From NCBI RefSeq assembly GCF_021290985.1, contig NZ_JAJOYU010000014.1, forward strand, positions 50,575 to 114,574: a stretch of 64,000 bases of DNA. The letters run 5' to 3'. Under the pieces are notes generated by a model. It saw only the letters and a program-made list of their open reading frames with translations, made no database searches and was not told the DNA's origin. The position numbers and the translations under genes are program-made. Below, piece after piece: positions 57,167 through 64,000 of this stretch. Position 1 is the first letter of the stretch. Each line of letters begins with the position of its first letter. This DNA comes from Rheinheimera soli (GTDB lineage: Bacteria > Pseudomonadota > Gammaproteobacteria > Enterobacterales > Alteromonadaceae).

Positions 57167-57295
57167 ATAAAGCATTTTTCAATGTACTGCCAGAGCGGGT
57201 CTTTGCTTGAGCTAAGATCAAGCAAAGACTTTAACCAGCTTTATGAGTAGAGGTTTATTTTAAGTTACTGATTTTATTCGATATTTTGAATTTGT
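57167..57295. repeat. Attachment-like site C with end repeat (copy 2), at the yicC 3' end
   Basis: Matches site B over its whole length, including the identical 38-bp hairpin stretch at 57197-57234. The rightmost part (57271-57295) is the coding end of yicC itself (Q-I-Q-N-I-E-stop). Distances: A to B 1861 bp, B to C 5998 bp. The yicC 3' end is a known target for some mobilizable genomic islands, for example MGIVflInd1. Confidence 0.72.
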
Positions 57296-58134
57296 TCCCG
57301 CATCTGTTCGATTAAAACTTTAAGCTCCACCGCTGTATTGGTGATCTCGGTTGAGATTGCTTTTGAGGACAAAGTGTTCGCTTCGCGGTTGAATTCTTGC
57401 ATCATAAAATCGAGGCGGCGGCCTATGGCTCCGCCTTGTTTCAGGCTGTGGCGGGTTTCTTTGATATGAGCGTCTAAACGGTCCAGCTCTTCTGCCACAT
57501 CAGATTTTTGGGCTAAAAAGGCCATTTCCTGCTCAAGGCGGTTTTGGTCCAGTTCGGCTTTTACTTCTTGCAGGCGGTTGAGCATTTTGTCGCGTTGCCA
57601 TTGCAGTGCTTGTGGTAAATGTGTGCGTAAGGTGCTGACATGAGTGCCAATTTGATCCAGACGGTCGCGGATCATTTGCTCTATCGCAACACCTTCACGG
57701 CCACGGCCTGCAACAAAGTCGACTAAGGCGGCATCAAAAGCGGCCATCAGTTCGGCTTGTAAGCTGTCGATGTCTTCTTCCTGAGTTTCCATCACACCAG
57801 GCCAGCGCAGAATATCAACTACGTTAAGCTGAGCTTTGCCGCTTTGCTCGGCTAATACGCTGGCACTTTGCATCAGTTGTTTGGCTAAAGCTTCGTTAAT
57901 TTTTAACTCGCCAGCAGTGTTTGATGCGCTGTATTTCAGGTTGATTTCCAGTTTGCCGCGGTGCAGTTTCTGCCGTAGTTTGTCGCGTAATAAACCTTCT
58001 AAGCAACGAAACTGTTCTGGCAGGCGGAAATAGCTTTCCAGATAACGTTGGTTAACGGAGCGGATTTCCCAAACGGCATTGCCCCAGCTGGCACGAATTT
58101 CGTGGCGGGCATAAGCGGTCATACTGTGGATCAT
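57274..58134 (-). CDS. yicC: YicC-family endoribonuclease
   Basis: 286 aa, full length. The N-terminus (MTAYARHE, SVNQRYLESYFRLPEQFR) and the C-terminal core (GRRLDFMMQEFNREANTLSSK plus VELKVLIEQMREQIQNIE) are those of YicC, now thought to be a ribonuclease acting on small RNAs. It is divergent from rph as usual. Its last codons are the integration point of two cassettes; the reading frame is intact. Confidence 0.95.
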   Translation of the reverse strand: MIHSMTAYARHEIRASWGNAVWEIRSVNQRYLESYFRLPEQFRCLEGLLRDKLRQKLHRGKLEINLKYSASNTAGELKINEALAKQLMQSASVLAEQSGKAQLNVVDILRWPGVMETQEEDIDSLQAELMAAFDAALVDFVAGRGREGVAIEQMIRDRLDQIGTHVSTLRTHLPQALQWQRDKMLNRLQEVKAELDQNRLEQEMAFLAQKSDVAEELDRLDAHIKETRHSLKQGGAIGRRLDFMMQEFNREANTLSSKAISTEITNTAVELKVLIEQMREQIQNIE

Positions 58135-58183
58135 AATGAAGTCCTGAAATACAAAATAATTCCGAGTATACCCGTCTTAATTG

Positions 58184-58270
58184 AAGCTGCAACTTTGTTG
58201 ACTGAGTTCTCTCGCCCCAATCACATAGTCGCCTATGCTCATGGGGACTCGTTCATCAGTCGTCGCGTTG
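58184..58270 (-). repeat. REP-like intergenic palindromic element, copy 2
   Basis: On the minus strand it shares CCCCATGAGCATAG ... GATTGGGGCGAGAG and AGTCAACAAAG with the element at 17672-17756. Its central stem GCATAG/CTATGT is preceded and followed by CCCC/GGGG. It lies between yicC and rph, where it could also terminate or insulate the divergent transcripts. Confidence 0.6.
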
Positions 58271-58500
58271 CAACTCCACTTACTTTGGGTAAAACCTAGT
58301 TCAGGCATGATTCGTCTAATCTGGCTGTCGCATCTGAAGCGGCAACTTTGTAGCCTGCGCTCTGCGATGAAATGTGCGATGAAATCCTGCCACCGCTTTG
58401 ATGCAAAAAACGCCTTGCCGCATTTACTTAGCGTATAGATGGCACAGCAAGGGTGAAATCCCTATAATGAAGCACTTTTAATATCAGGTTGAGGCTTCAC
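58271..58500 (+). promoter_or_regulatory. Promoter region of rph
   Basis: A consensus -10 TATAAT is at 58463-58468, 33 bp before the rph start, with only a weak -35 (TGGCAC at 58440-58445). An 11-bp direct repeat TGCGATGAAAT occurs at 58363 and 58375. Nothing else in this stretch looks like a gene. Confidence 0.5.
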
Positions 58501-58501
58501 C

Positions 58502-59215
58502 ATGCGTCCTAGCGGCAGAACAGCGAGTCAAATTCGTCCTATTACTTTCACCCGTCAATTTACGGCTCATGCTGAAGGTTCAGTATTGGTTGAGTTTGGT
58601 AACACCAAAGTTATTTGTACTGCCAGCGTGATTGAAGGTGTGCCACGTTTTATGAAAGGCCAGGGCAAAGGCTGGATCACAGCTGAATATGGCATGTTGC
58701 CACGTGCAACTCATACCCGTAACGACCGTGAAGCGGCTCGTGGTAAACAGGGTGGCCGTACTATGGAAATTCAGCGTCTGATTGGCCGCGCTTTGCGTAC
58801 TGCTGTGGATTTAAAGCTGTTGGGTGAAAACACTATTACTATCGACTGTGACGTGATCCAGGCCGATGGTGGCACCCGCACGGCCTCTATTACTGGTGCT
58901 TGTGTAGCTTTAGTGGATGCGCTGAATTTTATGCGCGCTAAAGGTATGATCAAAACCAACCCGTTGAATTTTATGGTCGCTGCAGTTTCTGTTGGTGTTT
59001 ATAAAGGCACTGCTGTGGCCGATTTAGATTACGCCGAAGATTCAAACGCTGAAACCGATATGAACATTGTCATGACTGAAACCGGCAAAATCATCGAAAT
59101 TCAGGGCACGGCTGAAGAAGCGCCATTTAGCTTTGAAGAAATGCAGCAGATGATGGAATTAGGCAAACACGCCATCCGTGAAATTATCGACGAACAAAAA
59201 CGCGTTTTAGCTTAA
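58502..59215 (+). CDS. rph: Ribonuclease PH
   Basis: 237 aa, the expected length. RNase PH trims tRNA 3' ends phosphorolytically. Family hallmarks: [16 protein letters not shown] at the N-terminus, [33 protein letters not shown] (shown in short: ATHTRN and [11 protein letters not shown]) and the active-site region [18 protein letters not shown]. Adjacent to pyrE (33 bp), the usual rph-pyrE pair. Unlike some E. coli K-12 strains, the frame is intact. Confidence 0.97.
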   Translation: MRPSGRTASQIRPITFTRQFTAHAEGSVLVEFGNTKVICTASVIEGVPRFMKGQGKGWITAEYGMLPRATHTRNDREAARGKQGGRTMEIQRLIGRALRTAVDLKLLGENTITIDCDVIQADGGTRTASITGACVALVDALNFMRAKGMIKTNPLNFMVAAVSVGVYKGTAVADLDYAEDSNAETDMNIVMTETGKIIEIQGTAEEAPFSFEEMQQMMELGKHAIREIIDEQKRVLA

Positions 59216-59248
59216 GTTTTGCTTAAGGCTTTGAGGTCACACTAAGTT

Positions 59249-59893
59249 ATGAAACAGTTTCAAAAAGACTTTATTGAATTTGCATTGTCGCGTCAGGTAC
59301 TAAAGTTTGGCAGTTTTACGTTGAAATCCGGCCGTACCAGCCCGTACTTTTTTAACGCAGGTTTATTTAATACAGGTGGCGATTTAGCCCGTTTAGGTCG
59401 GTTTTATGCGGCTGCTTTAGAAGACGCTGGCGTAGAGTTTGACCTGTTGTTTGGCCCTGCCTACAAAGGTATTCCTATAGCAACTACTACAGCTGTGGCT
59501 TTGTTTGATCAGTATGGTAAAGATGTGCCTTATTGCTTCAACCGCAAAGAAGCGAAAACCCATGGTGAAGGTGGCAACTTAGTGGGTTCGCCTTTACAGG
59601 GCAAAGTGATGCTGGTGGATGATGTGATCACGGCCGGTACTGCAATTCGTGAATCGATGCAGCTTATTCAGGCGCAGGGCGCCAGTTTAAGTGGTGTACT
59701 GATTGCGCTCGACCGTCAGGAAAAAGGCCAGGGCGAACTTTCAGCTATTCAGGAAGTCGAACGCGACTTTGGCACTCAAGTGGTTTCTATCATTTGTTTA
59801 AACGACTTAATCAACTACCTGCAAGGCAAACCTGAGCTGGCCCAGTATCTAGAAGCTGTGTCTGCTTATCGTGCCCAGTACGGTGTGAGTTAG
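59249..59893 (+). CDS. pyrE: Orotate phosphoribosyltransferase
   Basis: 214 aa. Pyrimidine biosynthesis enzyme joining orotate to PRPP. Motifs: [19 protein letters not shown], catalytic-loop region [16 protein letters not shown] and the PRPP-binding motif [13 protein letters not shown] near residue 122. Length equals E. coli PyrE (213 aa). ATG start at 59249, 33 bp after rph. Confidence 0.97.
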   Translation: MKQFQKDFIEFALSRQVLKFGSFTLKSGRTSPYFFNAGLFNTGGDLARLGRFYAAALEDAGVEFDLLFGPAYKGIPIATTTAVALFDQYGKDVPYCFNRKEAKTHGEGGNLVGSPLQGKVMLVDDVITAGTAIRESMQLIQAQGASLSGVLIALDRQEKGQGELSAIQEVERDFGTQVVSIICLNDLINYLQGKPELAQYLEAVSAYRAQYGVS

Positions 59894-59910
59894 GGTTTTA
59901 AGGATCTGAA

Positions 59911-60282
59911 ATGAGCAAGCCAAATGGCACAGGTTTTGGGCGTATTATTAAAGCTGCAGATTGCAGCCGTAAAGGTTTCGCCGCAGCCTGGGTGAACGAA
60001 GCCGCCTTTCGTCAGGAAGCCGGGCTTACTTTAGCTGCTATTCCTTTTGCCTGGTACTTAGCTGCTGATTTTGGCCATTTTGCTATTTTGATGGGGGTGT
60101 GGTTACTGGTGATTATTGTGGAGTTACTCAACTCTGCCATTGAAGCTTTAACCGACCGTGTCAGTTTAGAGCGGCATGAATTATCAGGCCGGGCTAAAGA
60201 TATGGGCTCAGCTGCGGTAACGTCCGCGCTAGTCTTTGTTGCTTTAGTTTGGGCAGCAGCTATCTGGCAGAAATTCTCATAA
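59911..60282 (+). CDS. dgkA: Diacylglycerol kinase
   Basis: 123 aa, three membrane helices as in the small bacterial enzyme. The active-site helix EALTDRVSLERHELSGRAKDMGSAAV contains the conserved E-x-x-x-D-x-x and K-D-x-x-S-A residues, and NSAIE precedes it. It phosphorylates diacylglycerol released during membrane-derived glucan or lipid turnover. ATG 59911 is 17 bp after pyrE. Confidence 0.94.
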   Translation: MSKPNGTGFGRIIKAADCSRKGFAAAWVNEAAFRQEAGLTLAAIPFAWYLAADFGHFAILMGVWLLVIIVELLNSAIEALTDRVSLERHELSGRAKDMGSAAVTSALVFVALVWAAAIWQKFS

Positions 60283-60296
60283 AGTCGTTAGAAAAC

Positions 60297-60331
60297 AAAA
60301 ACCGGTCAGCTTCAAATTGACCGGTTTTTTT
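60297..60331. terminator. Bidirectional terminator between dgkA and slmA
   Basis: AAAACCGGTCA and TGACCGGTTTT form an 11-bp stem around about nine bases, followed by more T. Convergent genes end on both sides. Confidence 0.85.
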
Positions 60332-60354
60332 ATCTCTCGCTTAAACAGTCATCT

Positions 60355-60948
60355 TTAAACCGCAAAGATGGTTTTTTGCAGTAAAGCCCATTGGTTCGGC
60401 CATTGAGCTGTTGGCAAGCGGGCAAAGCCTGAGCGAACAAACTGCTGCATTTTACCTTCACAAATGCCCAGCAACAGGTTGGCTAAATCACCTTCATCTA
60501 CAGTAAAACTTTTGCCTTCACGTAACTTACGTTCGCGTAGACATTGTTTTAACTGAGTTTCCAGCTTTTCATACAAGGCGCTGATGCGCTCCTGCAAACG
60601 CTCCTGTTCACCTTGTAAGGCATCACCGGTCAGAATACGGCAGATACCAGGGTTACGCTCGGCGAAGATCAGCAACAGCTGCATAATGAGTTCAATGCGC
60701 TGCTCGGTTTGTTTGTGCTCCTGCACTATCGCATTAATACGCGACAACAAGGTGTCTTCAATAAAGTCGATTAGCCCTTCAAACATCCGGGCTTTGCTAG
60801 GGAAATGCCGGTACAAAGCCGCTTCGGATACACCCACCTGAGCAGCCAAAGCTGCTGTGGTGATACGCTGACCCGCATGGCTTTGCAGCATAGCGGCCAG
60901 AGCCTGCAAAATATCTTCTTTGCGGTTGGGACGTTTTGTCGTTGCCAT
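60355..60948 (-). CDS. slmA: Nucleoid occlusion factor SlmA
   Basis: 197 aa from ATG 60948 (AAGGA just upstream); a start five codons earlier has no such site. TetR-type HTH near residues 25-55 ([31 protein letters not shown]), typical of SlmA, which binds DNA and blocks FtsZ rings over the nucleoid. The sequence and the dut neighbour match E. coli slmA-dut-coaBC. Confidence 0.95.
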   Translation of the reverse strand: MATTKRPNRKEDILQALAAMLQSHAGQRITTAALAAQVGVSEAALYRHFPSKARMFEGLIDFIEDTLLSRINAIVQEHKQTEQRIELIMQLLLIFAERNPGICRILTGDALQGEQERLQERISALYEKLETQLKQCLRERKLREGKSFTVDEGDLANLLLGICEGKMQQFVRSGFARLPTAQWPNQWALLQKTIFAV

Positions 60949-60966
60949 GGATATCCTTGTCACTAA

Positions 60967-61425
60967 TTACTGACGGCCTGAGTGACCAAATCCACCTTCG
61001 CCTCGGTCTGAAGCGTCAAAATCTTCAACAATAGTAAATTCTGCCTGTACTACTGGCATAAACACCAACTGCGCGATGCGATCGCCCGGGTTAATAGTGA
61101 AGTGTTCCTGCGAACGGTTCCACATAGACACCATTAACTGGCCCTGATAATCCGAGTCGATTAAACCCACTAAGTTACCCAGCACTATGCCGTGTTTATG
61201 ACCTAAACCAGAACGCGGCAGTATAGTGGCGCATAAATTCGCATCACCAATATGAATAGCCAAACCTGTTGGGATCAGCGTGGTTTGGCCAGGCGCCAAT
61301 TGTACTTCTGCATCCAGACAAGCCCGTAAATCTAAACCAGCGCTGCCCGGTGTGGCATAAGCCGGTAATGGGAATTCAGTGCCGATACGTGGGTCGAGAA
61401 TTTTTAAATCAATGGCTTTTTTCAT
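60967..61425 (-). CDS. dut: dUTP diphosphatase
   Basis: 152 aa, full length trimer-forming dUTPase. The five motifs are present: [44 protein letters not shown] and the Gly-rich C-terminal [10 protein letters not shown]. It removes dUTP and supplies dUMP. It overlaps coaBC by 17 bp (61409-61425). Confidence 0.97.
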   Translation of the reverse strand: MKKAIDLKILDPRIGTEFPLPAYATPGSAGLDLRACLDAEVQLAPGQTTLIPTGLAIHIGDANLCATILPRSGLGHKHGIVLGNLVGLIDSDYQGQLMVSMWNRSQEHFTINPGDRIAQLVFMPVVQAEFTIVEDFDASDRGEGGFGHSGRQ

Positions 61426-62632
61426 GCAGATAACGCTCGTTAATCAATAAAAGAAGTTGGTGTGCCAGCTCTGTTTTGGCTTGTAAGCCAAACTGCTGTT
61501 CGCCGTCCGCCCAAAATACAGTGAGAGCATTTTGTTCGCTGTTAAAGCCCTGGTTTGATAGAGATACGTCGTTGGCGCAAATCAGATCCAGTTTTTTCTT
61601 CGCCAGTTTCTGGCGGGCATAATTGGCAACATCCTGAGTTTCAGCGGCAAAACCTACAGTAAAAGGACGCTGTGACTTTAATGCAGCCACTGCGGCAATA
61701 ATGTCCGGGTTTTTCACTAAGGTAAGACTGGTGCTGTCGTCGCTGGTTTTTTTCAGTTTCTGTGTCGCTACCTGAGCCACTTTATAATCTGCTACAGCAG
61801 CGCAGCCAATAAAGATGCTTGCGCTGGTCGCCTGCTCTAATGCGACCTGATACATCTCGTCAGCTGTGACCACATCAATACGCTTTACCTGATCAGGAGT
61901 CTTAAGCTGCACTGGTCCTGCAATTAATGTCACGTCCGCACCTAAGCGCGCAGCAGCGTCAGCTAAAGCAAAACCCATTTTGCCCGAACTGTGATTGGAG
62001 ATATAACGCACAGGATCTATCGGCTCGCGGGTAGGGCCCGCAGTAATCACCAGCGATACACCAGTTAAAGGCTGAACTCGCGGCGCAAAATGCTCAAGTA
62101 CTAAGTCCACCAGTTGCAAAGGTTCTAACATCCGGCCCATACCGACATCACCACAGGCTTGTTCGCCTGCTGCCGGGCCCCAGATGTAAAAATTACGTGT
62201 CTTTAATGTGTCTATATTGTGTTTGGTGGCTATATTTTTATACATCTGCTGATTCATTGCAGGAGCCACTGCCACTGGGGCATCCGTTGCCAGCACACAA
62301 GTGCTTAATAAATCGTTGGCCAGGCCATGGGCTAAGCGGGCAATTAAATCAGCCGAAGCTGGGGCTATCAGTAATAAATCGGCCCATTTAGCCAGCTCAA
62401 TATGGCCCATAGCAGCTTCAGCAGCAGGGTCGAGCAAGCTGTTGGCCACCGGATGACCGGATAAGGCCTGCAAAGTTAAAGGCGTAATAAATTCGCGCGC
62501 TGCGTCGGTTTGAATGACCCGTACTTCAGCGCCACGTTCTTTCAGACGGCGAATTAAGTCGGCACTTTTGTAAGCGGCAATACCGCCGCTAATGCCTAAT
62601 AAAATGCGTTTTCCTGCCAGTAGTAGTGCCAT
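61409..62632 (-). CDS. coaBC: Bifunctional phosphopantothenoylcysteine decarboxylase / phosphopantothenate-cysteine ligase
   Basis: 407 aa. The N-terminal flavoprotein part has [31 protein letters not shown] and the ASADLIA loop, with the catalytic-type His in GHIELAKWA. The C-terminal ligase has [25 protein letters not shown] and GFAAET, plus LKKT near the end. It makes 4'-phosphopantetheine in the CoA pathway. Length matches Dfp proteins of E. coli. Confidence 0.96.
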   Translation of the reverse strand: MALLLAGKRILLGISGGIAAYKSADLIRRLKERGAEVRVIQTDAAREFITPLTLQALSGHPVANSLLDPAAEAAMGHIELAKWADLLLIAPASADLIARLAHGLANDLLSTCVLATDAPVAVAPAMNQQMYKNIATKHNIDTLKTRNFYIWGPAAGEQACGDVGMGRMLEPLQLVDLVLEHFAPRVQPLTGVSLVITAGPTREPIDPVRYISNHSSGKMGFALADAAARLGADVTLIAGPVQLKTPDQVKRIDVVTADEMYQVALEQATSASIFIGCAAVADYKVAQVATQKLKKTSDDSTSLTLVKNPDIIAAVAALKSQRPFTVGFAAETQDVANYARQKLAKKKLDLICANDVSLSNQGFNSEQNALTVFWADGEQQFGLQAKTELAHQLLLLINERYLHEKSH

Positions 62633-62714
62633 GTCTGTCGCAGCAAAAAGTGGTTAAGTTGGCGTTAAGATAACACGGAAAGATGAAGGAAAACAAAAAC
62701 TCAAGGAGGCGAAG

Positions 62715-63389
62715 ATGAGTATCAAAAGCTGGCCTGAAGGTGAAAGGCCAAGAGAAAAACTGCTGGCGCATGGCGCAGAGCATTTATCGGACGGCGAATT
62801 GTTGGCTATTTTTTTACGTACTGGTGTGGCCGGTATGGATGCGGTGGAATTGTCCCGCACTTTATTACATCAGTTTGGTGGCTTACGGCCTTTATTAGCA
62901 GCCAGTCAGGCTGACTTTTGCAAAGGCCACGGTTTAGGTCAGGCAAAATATGTTCAATTACAAGCGGTTATGGAGCTAAGTAAGCGTTATCTGGTGCAAA
63001 GCCTACAACGCGATACTGTCTTTACTGAACCCGCTATGGTGAAGCGTTATTTGCAACAAAGTTTAGCTTCGCAAAAGCGTGAAGTTTTTATGTTGTTGTA
63101 TTTAGACAGCCAACATCGGTTAATTTGCGCCGAGCCGTTATTTTTCGGCACTATTGATGCATCTCCAGTGTATCCGCGTATTGTAGTTCAGAGTGCTTTA
63201 GCGCATAATGCCGCCGCCGTTATTTTGGCTCACAATCATCCATCCGGAGTTGCAGAGCCTAGCCGTGCCGATCGGGTTATAACGGAACGCCTGACTCAAG
63301 CCATGTCTCTGGTCGACATTAAGTTGCTGGATCATTTTGTGGTAGGTGATGCAGAGGTTATTTCCTTTGCCGAACGCGGCTGGCTATAA
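62715..63389 (+). CDS. radC: RadC/DUF2466-type MPN-domain protein
   Basis: 224 aa. An N-terminal helix-hairpin-helix ([20 protein letters not shown]) is followed by the JAMM-like metal motif [20 protein letters not shown]. The family is named RadC but its biochemical role is not settled. Divergent from coaBC, as usual beside rpmB. Confidence 0.95.
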   Translation: MSIKSWPEGERPREKLLAHGAEHLSDGELLAIFLRTGVAGMDAVELSRTLLHQFGGLRPLLAASQADFCKGHGLGQAKYVQLQAVMELSKRYLVQSLQRDTVFTEPAMVKRYLQQSLASQKREVFMLLYLDSQHRLICAEPLFFGTIDASPVYPRIVVQSALAHNAAAVILAHNHPSGVAEPSRADRVITERLTQAMSLVDIKLLDHFVVGDAEVISFAERGWL

Positions 63390-63439
63390 AGGTCTGAAGT
63401 TTGGATGTGCAAACGATCGCCTGAACCGTACAGATTTGC

Positions 63440-63468
63440 TTGAATTTGATCAGGCTTTCGTGTATAAA
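63440..63468 (+). promoter_or_regulatory. Promoter for rpmB-rpmG
   Basis: TTGAAT (63440-63445), a 17-bp spacer and TATAAA (63463-63468) form a good sigma-70-type promoter. The start codon of rpmB follows 90 bp later, leaving room for a leader. Confidence 0.65.
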
Positions 63469-63555
63469 TTGCGCCCTTTCAGAAATCCGGGGCATTCTTC
63501 TTGGCCAGAAGGATGAACGAAGCTCGAGCTGAAGTAATTTTGGAGAAACATTGAC

Positions 63556-63792
63556 ATGTCTAGAGTGTGCCAAATCACTGGTAAGGGTCCGATGGTAGGT
63601 AACCGTCGTTCACACGCCAACAACGCAACTAAGCGCCGTTTCCTGCCTAACCTGCAAACTCACCGTTTCTGGGTTGAAAGCGAAAACCGTTTTGTGACTT
63701 TACGTATCTCCACTCGTGGTATGCGTATTATCGACAAAAATGGCATCGATACTGTTTTAGCCGATCTGCGTGCTAAAGGTCAGAAGGTTTAA
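63556..63792 (+). CDS. rpmB: 50S ribosomal protein L28
   Basis: 78 aa, the normal length. [33 protein letters not shown] is the conserved L28 N-terminus (I cite [10 protein letters not shown] and [15 protein letters not shown]). TTTGGAG precedes the ATG. Followed by rpmG at 11 bp. Confidence 0.98.
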   Translation: MSRVCQITGKGPMVGNRRSHANNATKRRFLPNLQTHRFWVESENRFVTLRISTRGMRIIDKNGIDTVLADLRAKGQKV

Positions 63793-63803
63793 GGAATTAA
63801 ATT

Positions 63804-63959
63804 ATGCGCGATAAAATTCGTTTAGTTTCTTCTGCTGGTACTGGCTTCTTCTATACAACTACGAAGAACAAACGCACCATGCCGGAAAAAATGGAAATTA
63901 AAAAGTTCGATCCTAAAGTGCGTAAGCACGTGATTTTCAAAGAAGCGAAAATCAAGTAA
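63804..63959 (+). CDS. rpmG: 50S ribosomal protein L33
   Basis: 51 aa. [20 protein letters not shown] followed by [17 protein letters not shown] is the standard bacterial L33 sequence of the form without the zinc-binding cysteines. Ribosomal large-subunit protein. Spacing of 11 bp from rpmB and the GGAATT site indicate co-transcription. Confidence 0.97.
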   Translation: MRDKIRLVSSAGTGFFYTTTKNKRTMPEKMEIKKFDPKVRKHVIFKEAKIK

Positions 63960-63967
63960 TTGAACTT

Positions 63968-64000
63968 AAAAAACCCGACGCAAGTCGGGTTTTTGTTTTT
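63968..64000 (+). terminator. Intrinsic terminator of rpmB-rpmG
   Basis: AACCCGAC-GCAA-GTCGGGTT with the GNRA-type loop and T-runs (TTTTTGTTTTT) after it, nine bases after the L33 stop. Confidence 0.92.

Noticed and set aside
49412..57295. Integrase or transposase gene in the cassette region
   Set aside because: I searched both strands for tyrosine or serine recombinase and transposase motifs and found none. The 58-codon ORF is too short to be one.

Overview
The window reads as chromosome of a gammaproteobacterium close to Alteromonadales/Chromatiaceae; a Rheinheimera-like genome is my best guess. This rests on protein style, an aerobic respiratory gene set, TonB-dependent sugar uptake and the gene order rph-yicC / gmk-rpoZ-spoT-ridA / recG and pyrE-slmA-dut-coaBC-radC-rpmB-rpmG. 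I could not run a database search, so names come from recognisable motifs and gene order.

Layout. 0-4 kb: a possible 3' tail of a cobalamin riboswitch, a CBS-domain protein, a small secreted protein and a cyanide-insensitive-type bd oxidase operon (cioA-cioB) flanked by two tiny membrane-protein ORFs. 4.2-8.6 kb: a membrane histidine kinase and sigma-54 response regulator pair with overlapping genes, a STAS-like protein and a YkgJ-type cysteine-cluster protein. 8.7-16 kb: a GGDEF/EAL protein, a DUF3630 protein, SelO, cytochrome c, a lipoprotein and RecQ. 16-26.3 kb: a thioesterase, RarD, a VOC protein, RecG, two tandem solute-binding proteins (one broken by an amber codon), RidA, SpoT, RpoZ and Gmk.

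26.5-57.2 kb separates gmk from yicC, which are neighbours in other gammaproteobacteria, and is mostly accessory. It holds an aldo/keto reductase, a LysR/SDR/DoxX/DUF1097 group, an RND efflux pair, and a probable cellobionate (cellobionic acid) locus. That locus has a TonB receptor, a LacI/GntR-type repressor, gluconokinase, a GPH symporter, a GH94 phosphorylase and a Gfo/Idh oxidoreductase. Three copies of one palindromic operator-like site tie the receptor and the repressor/kinase promoters together. A stand-alone PLD-helicase-DUF3427 protein follows.

49.4-57.3 kb is the most unusual part. Three copies of the yicC 3' end (about 49412, 51273 and 57271) delimit two tandem cassettes with no visible integrase. 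The 1.9-kb cassette carries one HTH-Fic protein whose upstream region has helically phased ATAAGGACA repeats. The 6.0-kb cassette carries a 58-codon ORF, a DUF6088/AbiEii-type toxin-antitoxin pair, a TOTE-type primase-helicase, a decayed yhfG-fic pair and an orphan second DUF6088 antitoxin followed by a toxin remnant. This looks like an att-flanked conflict-system landing site whose cassettes may be moved in trans.

57.3-64 kb is conserved core: yicC, rph, pyrE, dgkA, slmA, dut, coaBC, radC, rpmB and rpmG.
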